A stretch of DNA of 64,000 nucleotides from Pseudoalteromonas luteoviolacea (GTDB taxonomy: Bacteria > Pseudomonadota > Gammaproteobacteria > Enterobacterales > Alteromonadaceae), in contig NZ_JWIC01000007.1 of assembly GCF_000814765.1 (NCBI RefSeq), positions 124,001-188,000 on the forward strand. Direction: 5' to 3'. The position numbers and the translations under genes were made by a program. The notes below the pieces were generated by a model. That model saw only the letters and a list, made by a program, of their open reading frames with translations, did no database searches and was not told where the DNA came from. Numbering within the stretch: position 1 is the first letter of the stretch; every line of letters starts with the position of its first letter. Below are positions 1 through 9,458 of the stretch, piece after piece.

Positions 1-2031
1 GAACTGAAAAGATTACGATCTGAGCTTGAGCAAGTTACCTTTGAACGAGATAAATACAAAAAGCTATTCGATGTGTCCGGTGATGCGCTTTCTATTGTTG
101 ATCTTCAGTCTGGGACATTCGTTGAGTGCAATACTGCGGCGATTGAAATGCATGGGATCAATAGTAAGGAAGCGTTTTTGCAACTGACTCCTGCTGACAT
201 CTCACCAAAGCATCAGCCATGTGGTCAATCATCTGAACAGTTAGCGAAGCAATATATTGAGAAAACGCAGCAGGAGGGAGCTCAGCTATTCCAATGGACC
301 CATTGCCGCCCCGATGGTTCGACTTTTCCTTGTTTAGTATCTTTAACATCCGTGCAATTTCACGGTGAGGAACTTATTCTCGCAATCGGAAGAGACATCA
401 CAGAAATAGTGCAAGCCCAACAAAAACTTGATGAAGCGCATTCGGATATTAAGCACTATCAGAAGGCATATCAGAGAGAGAAAGAAAAATTTGAGCACTT
501 TGTTAATTTGGCACCCGTCGGCATTGCCATTAATTTTATGCAAGATGGTAGCTTTGATTATGTCAATCAGGAGTTCGGTAACATTACGGGGTATTCTGTC
601 GAAGAGCTGAATCAAATGGACTATTGGCAATTGACGCCGAAAAAATATGAACAGCAGGAGTATAAACAGCTTGAAGACTTGAAAATGAGAGGGCGATATG
701 GACCTTATGCAAAGGAGTATATTCATAAATCTGGCAAGGTATTTCCAGTCTTATTATCAGGTATCAAAATTACAGATAGCGATGAAATAGATTTTATCTG
801 GTCTGTGGTTCAAGACACTACGCGCCAAAAGGAAGTCGAAGCACAAATTCAGAAAGCGAAAGATGAAGCCGATTCTTTTGCTATTAGGATGCAGCTTGCG
901 AATGACTCAGCTGAGATTGGCGTTTGGGAATGGGATTTAATTTCCAATGAGCTTATTTGGGATGATTGGATGTTTAAGCTATATGGTGTAACGGCAGGGC
1001 AGTTTTCTGGTGTGTATGAAGCTTGGGAAAATAGTGTACACCCTGATGATCTCGAATTTGTACGTTCTAAACTGGCTTCAGCTGTACAAGGTGAAGGCGT
1101 TTATGATCCGGAGTTTAGAGTTGTGCACCCAAATGGTGATATAAGGACTATGAAAGCCAGTGCCGAAATCATTAAAGATAAATTGGGTGTGCCAATTAAA
1201 GTCATTGGTGTAAATTATGATGTAACAGACAAGGTTGCCGTTATTGAGAAACTTGCTGCAGCTAAGCTAGCTGCAGAAAATTCAGTGAAAGCTAAAAGCG
1301 ATTTTTTGGCAAACATGAGTCATGAAATCCGAACACCTATGAATGCTATTTTAGGTGGGCTTCAGTTATTGCAAAGTGCAGAGTTGGACTCAGATAACAG
1401 AAAGACGCTGGCTAACGCCGCTTTTTCAGCTCAAAGTTTGCTTACAATTATCAATGATATTTTGGATTACTCAAAAATAGAATCCAATAAACTTGAGCTT
1501 GAGAATGCGCCCATTTCATTTGCGGATATATTGGATTCTGTAAAATACGATTTAGATGCATTGATCAGTAATAAAGGGCTCGAGTTTGCCATCATTATTG
1601 ATAAGCAATTTAAGGACCAGTGGCTTGGGGATTTGGTTAGAGTCAAACAGATATTACTGAACCTTGCTTCAAATGCCGTAAAGTTTACGGAGAGTGGATC
1701 TGTAAACATACACTTAGCTGAAACGGTACTGAATGAAAAAGCAGCTGTGATTGTTGAGGTTTGTGATACTGGTATTGGCATGAACGCGGAGGCTCAAAAT
1801 TGTATCTTTGATCGCTTTGCGCAAGCGGATACGTCAACAACCAGAAAGTATGGCGGTACAGGGCTTGGTATGTCCATTACAGCGAGTTTAGTTAAGCTTA
1901 TGCAAGGCAGTATTGAACTCAGCAGCGAGCAAGGAAAAGGCACACATATCCGCGTTATCTTACCAATTGATAAAAATACTCAAGCGTCGAGAACACCCCC
2001 TAAAGAAATCATTATCTCCCCCCAGACTTAG
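1..2031 (+). CDS. Hybrid PAS sensor histidine kinase, PAS and kinase part (5' end outside window)
   Basis: Membrane or cytosolic signal-transducing kinase whose start lies before the window: the reading frame is open from base 1, so the GTG at 73 is not a credible start. In order it holds three PAS/PAC sensor modules (roughly residues 20-120, 140-260 and 290-395, counted from base 1), a coiled linker, a HisKA dimerisation helix with phospho-acceptor His in ANMSHEIRTPMN (about residue 441), and a HATPase_c domain with the N box (NLASNAVKFTESG), a G1-type DTGIGM and a G2-type GGTGLGMSI. The frame stops at 2029-2031, inside the linker to a receiver domain that continues in another frame. No ligand can be inferred from the PAS domains. 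The neighbours give no clue to the regulated pathway. Confidence 0.9.
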   Translation, partial: ELKRLRSELEQVTFERDKYKKLFDVSGDALSIVDLQSGTFVECNTAAIEMHGINSKEAFLQLTPADISPKHQPCGQSSEQLAKQYIEKTQQEGAQLFQWTHCRPDGSTFPCLVSLTSVQFHGEELILAIGRDITEIVQAQQKLDEAHSDIKHYQKAYQREKEKFEHFVNLAPVGIAINFMQDGSFDYVNQEFGNITGYSVEELNQMDYWQLTPKKYEQQEYKQLEDLKMRGRYGPYAKEYIHKSGKVFPVLLSGIKITDSDEIDFIWSVVQDTTRQKEVEAQIQKAKDEADSFAIRMQLANDSAEIGVWEWDLISNELIWDDWMFKLYGVTAGQFSGVYEAWENSVHPDDLEFVRSKLASAVQGEGVYDPEFRVVHPNGDIRTMKASAEIIKDKLGVPIKVIGVNYDVTDKVAVIEKLAAAKLAAENSVKAKSDFLANMSHEIRTPMNAILGGLQLLQSAELDSDNRKTLANAAFSAQSLLTIINDILDYSKIESNKLELENAPISFADILDSVKYDLDALISNKGLEFAIIIDKQFKDQWLGDLVRVKQILLNLASNAVKFTESGSVNIHLAETVLNEKAAVIVEVCDTGIGMNAEAQNCIFDRFAQADTSTTRKYGGTGLGMSITASLVKLMQGSIELSSEQGKGTHIRVILPIDKNTQASRTPPKEIIISPQT

Positions 2032-2033
2032 CG

Positions 2034-2396
2034 GGTAAAAAAATACTCATTGCAGAAGATAACAAAATAAATCAGATGCTTGTTGAAATGATGTTAAAAG
2101 ATACACAAGCAGAATTAATGGTGGTTGAAAATGGCATCTTGGCGGTTGATGCTTGTCGCTCTCGCCAATTCGACTTGGTTTTAATGGACATTCATATGCC
2201 TGAAATGGATGGCATTGAAGCACAGCAAGTAATAAATGCACACCAACCTAACTTACCCGTAATCGCCCTTACCGCTAACGTCATGTCGAGTGATGTCCGA
2301 CGGTATTTGTCTCAAGGGTTTGTTTCCCACATCGGCAAGCCAATTGATATGCGAGCGTTGTTTGGTGTTTTAAACAAATTTTGCTCGAGATTATAA
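2034..2396 (+). CDS. Receiver (REC) domain of the same hybrid kinase, separated by a frameshift
   Basis: This frame encodes a complete CheY-like receiver: the acidic pocket AEDN, the phospho-acceptor Asp in LMDIHMPEMDG (codon at 2187), the Thr of ALTANV, and the Lys of GKPIDM. It has no ribosome binding site or convincing start of its own. The frame reads smoothly upstream as SPPDLAGKKILIAEDN, the usual linker between a HATPase and a receiver. The switch between frames lies in or next to a run of six C at 2018-2023, so one missing base would join the two parts into a single hybrid kinase. I therefore read this as the C-terminus of the preceding gene, not as a separate response regulator. Confidence 0.8.
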   Translation, partial: GKKILIAEDNKINQMLVEMMLKDTQAELMVVENGILAVDACRSRQFDLVLMDIHMPEMDGIEAQQVINAHQPNLPVIALTANVMSSDVRRYLSQGFVSHIGKPIDMRALFGVLNKFCSRL

Positions 2397-2413
2397 GGGG
2401 AGATGAAAAGTGG

Positions 2414-2433
2414 GGCAGTTAATTAAAACTGCC
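2414..2433. terminator. Small inverted repeat between convergent kinase and rlmF genes
   Basis: GGCAGTT and AACTGCC (7-bp arms, 6-nt loop) lie just after the kinase stop and over the rlmF stop codon. The position suits a shared terminator, but neither strand has a strong T-tract, so this is a weak call. Confidence 0.35.
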
Positions 2434-3291
2434 ATGCGATAAAGCGGCTTTGTTTGTTACCCTGAAGCATTTTTATGACTTTATGACGTTTGACATTGTG
2501 TTGTTTTAAACACTTTGTTAGCGCAGGTAAATTATCTTTTTTAGACACTAAACTCGTGAACCAGCCTACTTGTTTACCAAACTGCGCGCTCTCTTTTATC
2601 ATACTCGTTATGAATGATAAGGCTCGCCGCCTTCACACCAAAGCTCTGGTGCATGACCGCCAAAATTGAGTTGTTTGGCTGTTTTGCTGATACCTAAATT
2701 TTTCCACTTTCTCTGTGTACCCTGCTGCGCTTCTTTTTCACTAGCATGAAATGGGGGGTTACACATTGTGATATCGAAATAGCTGTCTTTTGTGATGATA
2801 CCTTTAAATATCGCATTGCTATCGGTTTGTTGCTTTATTTTTACTGGAAGCTTGTTTGCTTTTGCTATATTGTCAGCCACTTTCACCGCAATAGGGTTTA
2901 TATCACTGCCAATAAACTGCCATTTATACTCTGCACTGCCAAGTATTGGGTAAATGAGATTGGCGCCTGTTCCGATATCCAAGCACTTTATTTTTTTTCC
3001 TGTAGGTATGATGCCGTCATTGTCCTCTGCAAGCAAGTCGGCTAGAGCATGGATATAGTCTGCCCTTCCAGGAATAGGTGGACATAAAAACTGTTGCGGC
3101 AGATCCCAAAATTTAATCCCGTAATGCCTAAACAACAAAGCTTTATTAAGTAATAGCACTGCACGAGCATCAGAGAAGTCAATGGTACTTTGATGATTTG
3201 GTTTGTCGATTATGAACTGAGTCAATTCCGGGGTGGCCTCTGATAAGTCTGACAGATCATAGCCGTTGGCATGTTTGTTTCTAGGGTGCAT
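2423..3291 (-). pseudogene. rlmF: 23S rRNA (adenine(1618)-N(6))-methyltransferase RlmF, frameshifted near the 3' end
   Basis: RlmF methylates A1618 of 23S rRNA using S-adenosylmethionine. The main frame (2608-3291) has the N-terminal HPRNKHANGYDL, the SAM-binding LDIGTGANLIYPI and the catalytic NPPF motif (MCNPPFHASEKEA), then CEGGEPYH and a stop. The missing C-terminus is intact in the next frame (about 2423-2616): it contains [18 protein letters not shown] and ends SRFIAWQF, as in other RlmF proteins. A single missing base around 2608-2618 explains the break. The repaired protein would be about 289 residues, close to the E. coli length. Since only one base is wrong and both halves are well conserved, a sequencing error is as likely as a real pseudogene. 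Confidence 0.85.
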
Positions 3292-3412
3292 GATTGAAAA
3301 TGTATATCACAAAATTACTGCCTGAAATTATACCTTATTTTCAATGTCTCCACTAATGGGTTTACTTTTAAATATATCTACTGGTACGATGAGTAAAAAG
3401 TATGGATATATC

Positions 3413-4318
3413 ATGATAAAACAAGAATCAATACAAGTACCTTTATCACAGGGCAATGCGTCATTACACCTTAGATATATTCATAACCCAGATAAACAAG
3501 GACCTATTGTTTTATGTCTTCATGGTGCAATTGAAAATGGTAAAATTTTCTACACTCACTCCAATAAAGGTTTTGCGCCTTATTTAGCAAAGCAGGGGTA
3601 TAGATGTTTTGTTTTGGATTTACGGGGACGAGGTGATAGCGAGCCTGCTATAGACAAAAATCATGATTATGGACAAACAGAGTCCATCTTAGAGGATATA
3701 CCAACAGCATTAGATTTTATTTCTTCACGATTAGGTAGAAGGCCTGAATATTGGGTTGCGCACTCTTGGGGTGGGGTGATTATGAATAGTGTGTTTGCCC
3801 GCTTTCCAAGTGAAATTGAGCATGTGCGTGCGTGTGCCTACTTTGGTTCTAAACGAAGTTTATATAACAACCATCCAGAGAAGTTATTAAAAGCCAATAT
3901 ACTATGGTATTGGTTGGCTTACTATTATACCAAAAAGTATGGTTTTTTACCTGCCAAAAAACTGCGGTGGGGATCTGATAGTGAGACTGCTAAATCACAT
4001 AGGCAAAGTGCGCAATGGGCTCAGATAAGCCCTTGGGTTGATAGTGACGATGCTTTTGATTATGGCGCTGCTTTAGAGAACATCACATTGCCGCCAACGC
4101 TGCATATTGCAGGCGTGAGTGACAAAGCGTTGGCTCAGCCGATCGACATTACAATGTTTATGAAGGAGTCAGGTATCGGGATCCAAGAACTCAAAATTTA
4201 TGGTAAAAAATATGGCCATAAACATAATTACGGTCATATTGATATGTTAACTCACCCCAATGCCATCAACGACCAGTTTCAAGATGTACTATATTGGTTT
4301 GACTATTATAAGGGGTGA
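3413..4318 (+). CDS. Alpha/beta hydrolase family protein
   Basis: Cytoplasmic hydrolase of the alpha/beta fold; the substrate is unknown. Visible family marks are the oxyanion segment LCLHGAIENG, the DLRGRGDSEP turn, the nucleophile elbow AHSWGG (serine within a GxSxG-like A-H-S-W-G), and a late histidine in HNYGHIDMLTHP. The open frame extends upstream to 3344 with further ATGs at 3389 and 3413. I prefer 3413 because the first extra residues look unlike a protein N-terminus and homologous folds begin shortly before the first strand, but no start has a good ribosome binding site. It has no signal peptide. It stands alone between divergent rlmF and the convergent sulfotransferase gene. Confidence 0.75.
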   Translation: MIKQESIQVPLSQGNASLHLRYIHNPDKQGPIVLCLHGAIENGKIFYTHSNKGFAPYLAKQGYRCFVLDLRGRGDSEPAIDKNHDYGQTESILEDIPTALDFISSRLGRRPEYWVAHSWGGVIMNSVFARFPSEIEHVRACAYFGSKRSLYNNHPEKLLKANILWYWLAYYYTKKYGFLPAKKLRWGSDSETAKSHRQSAQWAQISPWVDSDDAFDYGAALENITLPPTLHIAGVSDKALAQPIDITMFMKESGIGIQELKIYGKKYGHKHNYGHIDMLTHPNAINDQFQDVLYWFDYYKG

Positions 4319-4333
4319 GATAAGCCTTTGTTG

Positions 4334-5773
4334 TTACGTTGGTTTGTCTAATTCTTTTTCAATTTGAGCTTCAAAAATTTGCCATCGACTCAAAGAACGA
4401 GTGTGAATAGGCTGCCTGACTTGAGTTTTACTTAACGTCGATACCTTTGCTCGGCTTTTATAAAACTCCATACACTCTGGTTCATATTTTAAATAGATAA
4501 AATTAAGAATTTTTTGAATGGTGCGCTCAGGTTCTTCAATTAACTTTTCGTAGCTTACCTCATATATATTTCTTTTTATTCGGGTTGCAAAATGAGACAT
4601 CACCTGTTGTTCAATGTCTGCATAGAGTTCAAATTCAGTAAGCGAGCAGAAATAAGGTTCATTCTCAGCGAAATGGTTACTATAGACAGACCATGCATTG
4701 GCTTTAAATTCACGCGTTAAATGTATTACTCGGGCATTAGGAAATAATTTGTATATTAAGCCAACATTTTGAAAGTTAGAGGGTAATTTATTGATCACGG
4801 CTTCTTCTTGCACGCGATGTTTTTTTATTTCATCAACATAGACGCTGCGACAGTAGTCTAACATTGATGTTGAGGGGTCATAGATACATTCAGGGAAATT
4901 ACGCTCCGTACGCATTTCAAGGTAAGGGACGATTTTGTCACTCAGCACAATGCTCTCGCCAATGGTTCCAACCTGAGAGTGTTGAGTAAGGATCTGCTCT
5001 AATAGAGTAGAGCCGGTTCTTGGCAAGCCAACAATGAACACGGGAGTAAAGGTTGACTTGACCTTATCAATTGGTTTTGAGAAGAAATCATCATCGCAGG
5101 TATCCAGTAAACGGCTGAAAAAAGGCAACATATCAGCGGTTCTAAATGTACATTGAGTGAGCTGCAATTCGTTGGCTTTTTTATAATACTCGAATGCTTC
5201 TTTGTTCTCGCCAAGTGCTTGATGGGCTGTTGCATAGGCATGGTATGCAACAATATGAAATGTGGGATGCTCGAATTTATTCTCAAACTCTTTAAGGCGC
5301 TCCATTAAAACTGGAATTTCGTCCGGGCGCGCAAGTTGCATGAGTTCAAAAATCATGAACACCGAAACACCAGAGACAGGACAGTCTAGCCCTTTTTTAA
5401 ACACTTGATAGGCATTATCTATAAACCCATGGTCTAAATAGAATTGCCCAAGGTGGTAATGGATTTGTGCATTATGTCGTGCAACGCTAAGCGCGTATTC
5501 AAGCACGGTTTTTGCATCGACAGGAGACCCTACTGCGATAAAAGCATCGGCTAATGCATAGAGGGGATCAAGCATTTTAGGCAGGTGTTCGCACGCTCTT
5601 TTGAGATAATAGATGGCATTATCATATTGCTCTAAGCGCATGCATATTCGGCCAAGTCCGAATAGGGCTTTGCCATTTTTTGGGTTTTGTTTAAGCACTT
5701 GCTTAAACATAAATTCAGCTTCTCTAAGCCTATTTTCTAATAGTAATTCAGTTGCACGGTCTAAAAGTAACAT
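4334..5773 (-). CDS. TPR-repeat sulfotransferase family protein
   Basis: Predicted PAPS-dependent sulfotransferase with an N-terminal tetratricopeptide scaffold. Residues about 1-200 form TPR-like helices (repeats around LLLENRLREAEFMFKQVL and ALFGLGRICMRLEQYDNAI). From about residue 240 the Sulfotransfer_3 domain begins with the 5'-phosphosulfate-binding loop FIVGLPRTGSTLLEQIL, followed by the 3'-phosphate-binding region VIHLTREFKANAWSVY. No signal peptide is visible, so it is probably cytoplasmic. It lies 90 bp downstream of a TonB-dependent receptor on the same strand, with a terminator between. TPR-sulfotransferase genes often accompany TonB receptors in marine gammaproteobacteria, but the acceptor substrate cannot be deduced here. 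Confidence 0.88.
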   Translation of the reverse strand: MLLLDRATELLLENRLREAEFMFKQVLKQNPKNGKALFGLGRICMRLEQYDNAIYYLKRACEHLPKMLDPLYALADAFIAVGSPVDAKTVLEYALSVARHNAQIHYHLGQFYLDHGFIDNAYQVFKKGLDCPVSGVSVFMIFELMQLARPDEIPVLMERLKEFENKFEHPTFHIVAYHAYATAHQALGENKEAFEYYKKANELQLTQCTFRTADMLPFFSRLLDTCDDDFFSKPIDKVKSTFTPVFIVGLPRTGSTLLEQILTQHSQVGTIGESIVLSDKIVPYLEMRTERNFPECIYDPSTSMLDYCRSVYVDEIKKHRVQEEAVINKLPSNFQNVGLIYKLFPNARVIHLTREFKANAWSVYSNHFAENEPYFCSLTEFELYADIEQQVMSHFATRIKRNIYEVSYEKLIEEPERTIQKILNFIYLKYEPECMEFYKSRAKVSTLSKTQVRQPIHTRSLSRWQIFEAQIEKELDKPT

Positions 5774-5806
5774 GTTCTTAAGCAGTTTATTTTAATGATA
5801 AAAATA

Positions 5807-5840
5807 AAAAGAGGAAATAGCCATCGCTAATTCCTCTTTT
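5807..5840 (-). terminator. Rho-independent terminator after the TonB receptor gene
   Basis: Perfect 10-bp stem (AAAAGAGGAA with TTCCTCTTTT, 14-nt loop). On the minus strand the hairpin is followed by a T-rich run, placing it as the terminator of the receptor gene ending at 5863. Confidence 0.7.
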
Positions 5841-5862
5841 GCTTCTGGGTTACAGATAAAGT

Positions 5863-8484
5863 TTAGAACGTATAAGTTGCTTTGACATAGTAGAAACCAC
5901 CATTAATACCAAATGGAGAGGTTTCATAGTAGATACCCCCCCATGTGTTTGAAGGCGTAAGTTCATTGTTGCCCTCTTCAAGAAAGTCAATGACTTTCTC
6001 TGCATCTTGGTCAAAGATGTTATTTGCACCTACCGTTAAGCTGATATTCTCTGTCGCGTAATACGTTAGCTCGGCATCAAAAGTGAAGCTGGGATCGGCC
6101 ATGATTGCTGTAGCATCATAGTCAACGTGAACACCTTGGTATTCACCAAAGTAGTTGTAGCGAATAAAGCCAGAGAAATCTTCCCACTGTTGCGTCCACG
6201 TGTATGTAGCGCGATGCTGTGGCAAGTCTTTTTCTAAGCGTTCTACCTTGAAATCCCCCGTAATCGTCGAGAACTTATCAACTTCAGTTTCATTCCAGTT
6301 ATACGCCATGCTAAAGGTCGCGAAGCCACCTATCAAGTCCATTGAATAGTTAGCCACAACGTCCACACCTTGTGTTGTGGTATCAAAGTCATTAGTAAAG
6401 AAAGATACCTGAGCTATACTGTCAACATTTGGCACGCCGTCAGCTTTTAATGCTTCTTTTTGTGCAGGTGTTAAGTCAATTTTATTTGATTGACTGAGTC
6501 TGTCTTCAACTTGGATGTTGTAGTAATCGATGGTTAAGAACAAATCGCCCGTTTGATATACAAAACCCAATGTGTAACTTTCAGACTCTTCAGGTTGTAG
6601 CTCAGTACCACCTAGAATTTCCGAAACTGGGTTTGTTGGTGGAAGAAGGGCTGAGTCAACGAGAACGCCGCTGCTTAGGTTTGTTTGAACGTTACTAACA
6701 TTTGCCTGACCCACTGTCGGCGCACGGAAACCTGTGCTAACAGAGCCACGCACTGATAAATCATCAGTTAACTGATATTGACCCACAATTTTGAAGTTAG
6801 TCGTCGAACCGAACGAGTCATAGTCCTCATATCTTAGCGCCCACCCCATTAAAAAGTCATCTGTGAATGGGGTTTCAACATCTACATATGCGGCATAGTT
6901 ACGTCGAGTAAATTCGCCAGCGGCAGAAGGCTGGAAGCCTGGGAAACCATTAGAACCAATACCGAAGTTTTGTTGTGTAAGAGGACCTGCAATGAAAGAT
7001 GCTTCATCTCCGGCAATAACTTCAAAGGTTTCTTCATGCCATTCAAGGCCAGCTGCGACATTTACTTCATAAGCCAGATCAAAGTCGAAGCCTTTTGATA
7101 CATCCAAATTAAAGTTTTTCTCTAACTGAATATATTTACCTGGGCTAAACTCCATCGGTGTTTCCGCACCTAGTGAAGCATTCACCGTATTGGTGATGAA
7201 GTAACGAGATTCATTTCGTCCGACAGAGCCACTGACATCATAGAAGCCGCCTTCCATAAAGCCTTCAGTAAACTCACCTTTTGTGCCGATGGTCAGTGAT
7301 GTATCCGTGATGTTACCGCCAAAGTTAGGAGTGAAGCCACCTGGCAGAATCTCATTGAATGCAAAGCAATTTCTGCCTAGTTCTGTGTCAGCTGCAATTT
7401 GCTGGTATGCGACGATGTTTGAAACATTTTGTATGCGTTTTTCATCCGCACCTATGAGGTTTACAGTTGGGCACTCGATACCTGTGCCAACGCCATCTAA
7501 ATCAGCAACAAGCAGAGTATTACCGCCATCACCAGAGTAGACTTGCGGACGGGTTTGTGGATTACGATAATAGAACCCACCTTTTACATCACGCTCGGAA
7601 TAGTTACCAAACATATAAAATTCAGAACTATTACTTAATTCAAGTCCAACATTACCAAACAGCGTAATATCGTCTTTTATCTCTGGTGCACCCCAAATCT
7701 GTGCTGGATCTCTCACTCCTTCTACGCTGGCATCTATATATGCTTGTGCATCAGGTCTTTGAACACTTCGGCTTGTTGGGTCTGCCTCTTTATATTGAAA
7801 ACTTAAATTTACAAAGCCTTGATCAGTGAATGGTAGGCCAATGTTACCTTCAAATGTTGTTGTATCACCATCCCCTTCATAATACTCGCCCTGTTTAACA
7901 GAAAAACTGCCGCCTTCTGAAGCATCTTTAAGTACAAAGTTCAAAACACCTGCTATTGCATCAGAGCCATATTGTGCAGCAGCACCGTCACGAAGCACTT
8001 CGACCTGCTTAAGGGCGACACTTGGGATAACAGAAATATCTGGTCCTTGTGCACCATCATTGATACCACCACCTAAAAATGCAATAACAGAAGAGCGGTG
8101 ACGACGTTTTCCGTTAAGTAGAATTAATGTCGAATCAGCAGGCAAGCCGCGTAAGTTAGCAGGTCTCACAAGACTTGCAGCATCACTGATCGGGTTTGCA
8201 TGGACATTGAGCGAAGGTACTGATCCTTTAAGAAGCTCAAGCATGTCATCGCCACCAGCCTTACTTAATTCATCACCACCAATAATATCAATCGGTACCG
8301 GTGATTCCCCAATTGACCTTGGTGCTGCCCTCGAACCAACGACGGCGATCTTCTCTATATCTTTATTGGCGCCTTCTTCTCTGGCATCCGCTTGAACACC
8401 AAATGCTAAAAGCGCGGTTGTTGCTGCAGTCGTAGAAATAGCATACTGAATAGCCTTTCTTAGCTTGCATCTCTGTAGTTTCAT
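5863..8484 (-). CDS. TonB-dependent outer-membrane receptor
   Basis: Outer-membrane beta-barrel transporter that takes up a ligand with energy from TonB/ExbBD. It has a signal peptide (basic start, hydrophobic ATTALLAFGVQA, cleavage near ADA), a TonB-box-like segment around IEKIAVVGSRA, a plug domain (about residues 60-180, with ILLNGKRRHRSS and VEVLRDGAAAQYGSDAIAGV), then a long barrel ending in an aromatic residue (VKATYTF), the normal outer-membrane assembly signal. 873 residues is typical. The plug is of the kind often annotated as a siderophore or carbohydrate/peptide receptor, so the ligand is unknown. Upstream there is a 430-bp AT-rich region without a Fur-like site that I can recognise. 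Confidence 0.92.
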   Translation of the reverse strand: MKLQRCKLRKAIQYAISTTAATTALLAFGVQADAREEGANKDIEKIAVVGSRAAPRSIGESPVPIDIIGGDELSKAGGDDMLELLKGSVPSLNVHANPISDAASLVRPANLRGLPADSTLILLNGKRRHRSSVIAFLGGGINDGAQGPDISVIPSVALKQVEVLRDGAAAQYGSDAIAGVLNFVLKDASEGGSFSVKQGEYYEGDGDTTTFEGNIGLPFTDQGFVNLSFQYKEADPTSRSVQRPDAQAYIDASVEGVRDPAQIWGAPEIKDDITLFGNVGLELSNSSEFYMFGNYSERDVKGGFYYRNPQTRPQVYSGDGGNTLLVADLDGVGTGIECPTVNLIGADEKRIQNVSNIVAYQQIAADTELGRNCFAFNEILPGGFTPNFGGNITDTSLTIGTKGEFTEGFMEGGFYDVSGSVGRNESRYFITNTVNASLGAETPMEFSPGKYIQLEKNFNLDVSKGFDFDLAYEVNVAAGLEWHEETFEVIAGDEASFIAGPLTQQNFGIGSNGFPGFQPSAAGEFTRRNYAAYVDVETPFTDDFLMGWALRYEDYDSFGSTTNFKIVGQYQLTDDLSVRGSVSTGFRAPTVGQANVSNVQTNLSSGVLVDSALLPPTNPVSEILGGTELQPEESESYTLGFVYQTGDLFLTIDYYNIQVEDRLSQSNKIDLTPAQKEALKADGVPNVDSIAQVSFFTNDFDTTTQGVDVVANYSMDLIGGFATFSMAYNWNETEVDKFSTITGDFKVERLEKDLPQHRATYTWTQQWEDFSGFIRYNYFGEYQGVHVDYDATAIMADPSFTFDAELTYYATENISLTVGANNIFDQDAEKVIDFLEEGNNELTPSNTWGGIYYETSPFGINGGFYYVKATYTF

Positions 8485-8922
8485 CCTGTTTCCCCAGTTT
8501 TTCTAAATTTTTTGTATACTAAATTGCAATATGCAATATTGTGTTTTCACATAGTTTTAATCAACCAATTAACACGTGTATAAATGTAGCAGTCAATTTG
8601 TTAAGTTCAATCTTTTGTTTGATTTAATTGTATTTATTTTTAAATAAAACGTTTTTTTAGACTTTTTGTGATGGTTTTAACTGTTTTTTGTTAATATAAA
8701 AGGTACTGGGATGGGTTGTTAATTGCAAAGGAACGCTATTTTAAATTGGTTTTATTGATAATTTTGGGATTGTATTAACCATTTATTTAACACTGTGACA
8801 TTTATTAATTTGTGTGAGTGCGATCGAGGTTTAAATGCCACTTTGGTTTGGACCAAATATCCGCACGATTTTTATATAGAAGTTTGCTAGAATGTCAGAA
8901 AATAAGCTGATTTTGGTTGTCA
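8485..8922. other. AT-rich divergent intergenic region, no gene seen
   Basis: Separates the minus-strand receptor gene from the plus-strand LETM1-like gene. It contains a tandem GCAATAT-GCAATAT repeat (about 8526-8539) close to the receptor start. I see no convincing ORF, RNA gene or regulator consensus. Confidence 0.5.
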
Positions 8923-9288
8923 ATGCGATTGATAAAGGTCGTGCATAAAGCACCTATACGGGTGGCACGAATAAGTAGAAAAAGACAAAGGTTAAGGATC
9001 AAACGTACCCTGATTGCTTTGAAAGGAGCCCTAGCGCAAGAAAAGCAAGAAACGGAAGAGATGCTTGATATCTATAAAAGATACACGTTAGGGAACGCAA
9101 CGAGATCAGAACTCAAAGTTGCTAATAAGCAGTTCGTAGATGTTTTAAAAGGATTAGGCCTAGGCGTGTTCGCCATTTTACCATTTGCGCCAATCACCAT
9201 CCCTTTAATCATCGCGCTAGGGAATAAGTTTGGTGTAGAAGTGTTACCTAGCTCTTTTGCAATTAAAAAAGCAGACAAAAAGAAGTAA
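8923..9288 (+). CDS. LETM1-like domain protein, small
   Basis: Small basic protein of about 121 residues. The N-terminal third is rich in Arg/Lys (VARISRKRQRLRIKRTLIAL), followed by a helix and a hydrophobic hairpin LGLGVFAILPFAPITIPLII and then ALGNKFGVEVLPSSF. The segment LPFAPITIP...LGxKxGxxxLPSSF is the hallmark of LETM1-like proteins, known mostly from mitochondrial inner-membrane LETM1 and some bacteria. The function in bacteria is not established. I use ATG 8923 rather than the in-frame TTG two codons earlier; neither has a clear ribosome binding site. It is transcribed alone, ahead of the aminopeptidase gene. Confidence 0.65.
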   Translation: MRLIKVVHKAPIRVARISRKRQRLRIKRTLIALKGALAQEKQETEEMLDIYKRYTLGNATRSELKVANKQFVDVLKGLGLGVFAILPFAPITIPLIIALGNKFGVEVLPSSFAIKKADKKK

Positions 9289-9458
9289 TAGCCATTTAAA
9301 AGCTTATTAAGAGGTTTCGTGTTTTGTGGCGCTTTTTCTATTACGTTTAATTGATATTGTGTTTACGAAAATATAGAAAAAACTTACCCTTATAACGGTG
9401 AATTGTGTGTCAGTTATTGTTATCCTTGAGGCAATACAACTTAGAATAAGAGGCACGT

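Noticed and set aside
2018..2023. Programmed -1 ribosomal frameshift at CCCCCC
   Set aside because: There is no slippery heptamer pattern and no downstream structure; several other genes in the window show the same kind of single-base break, so a sequence error is simpler.
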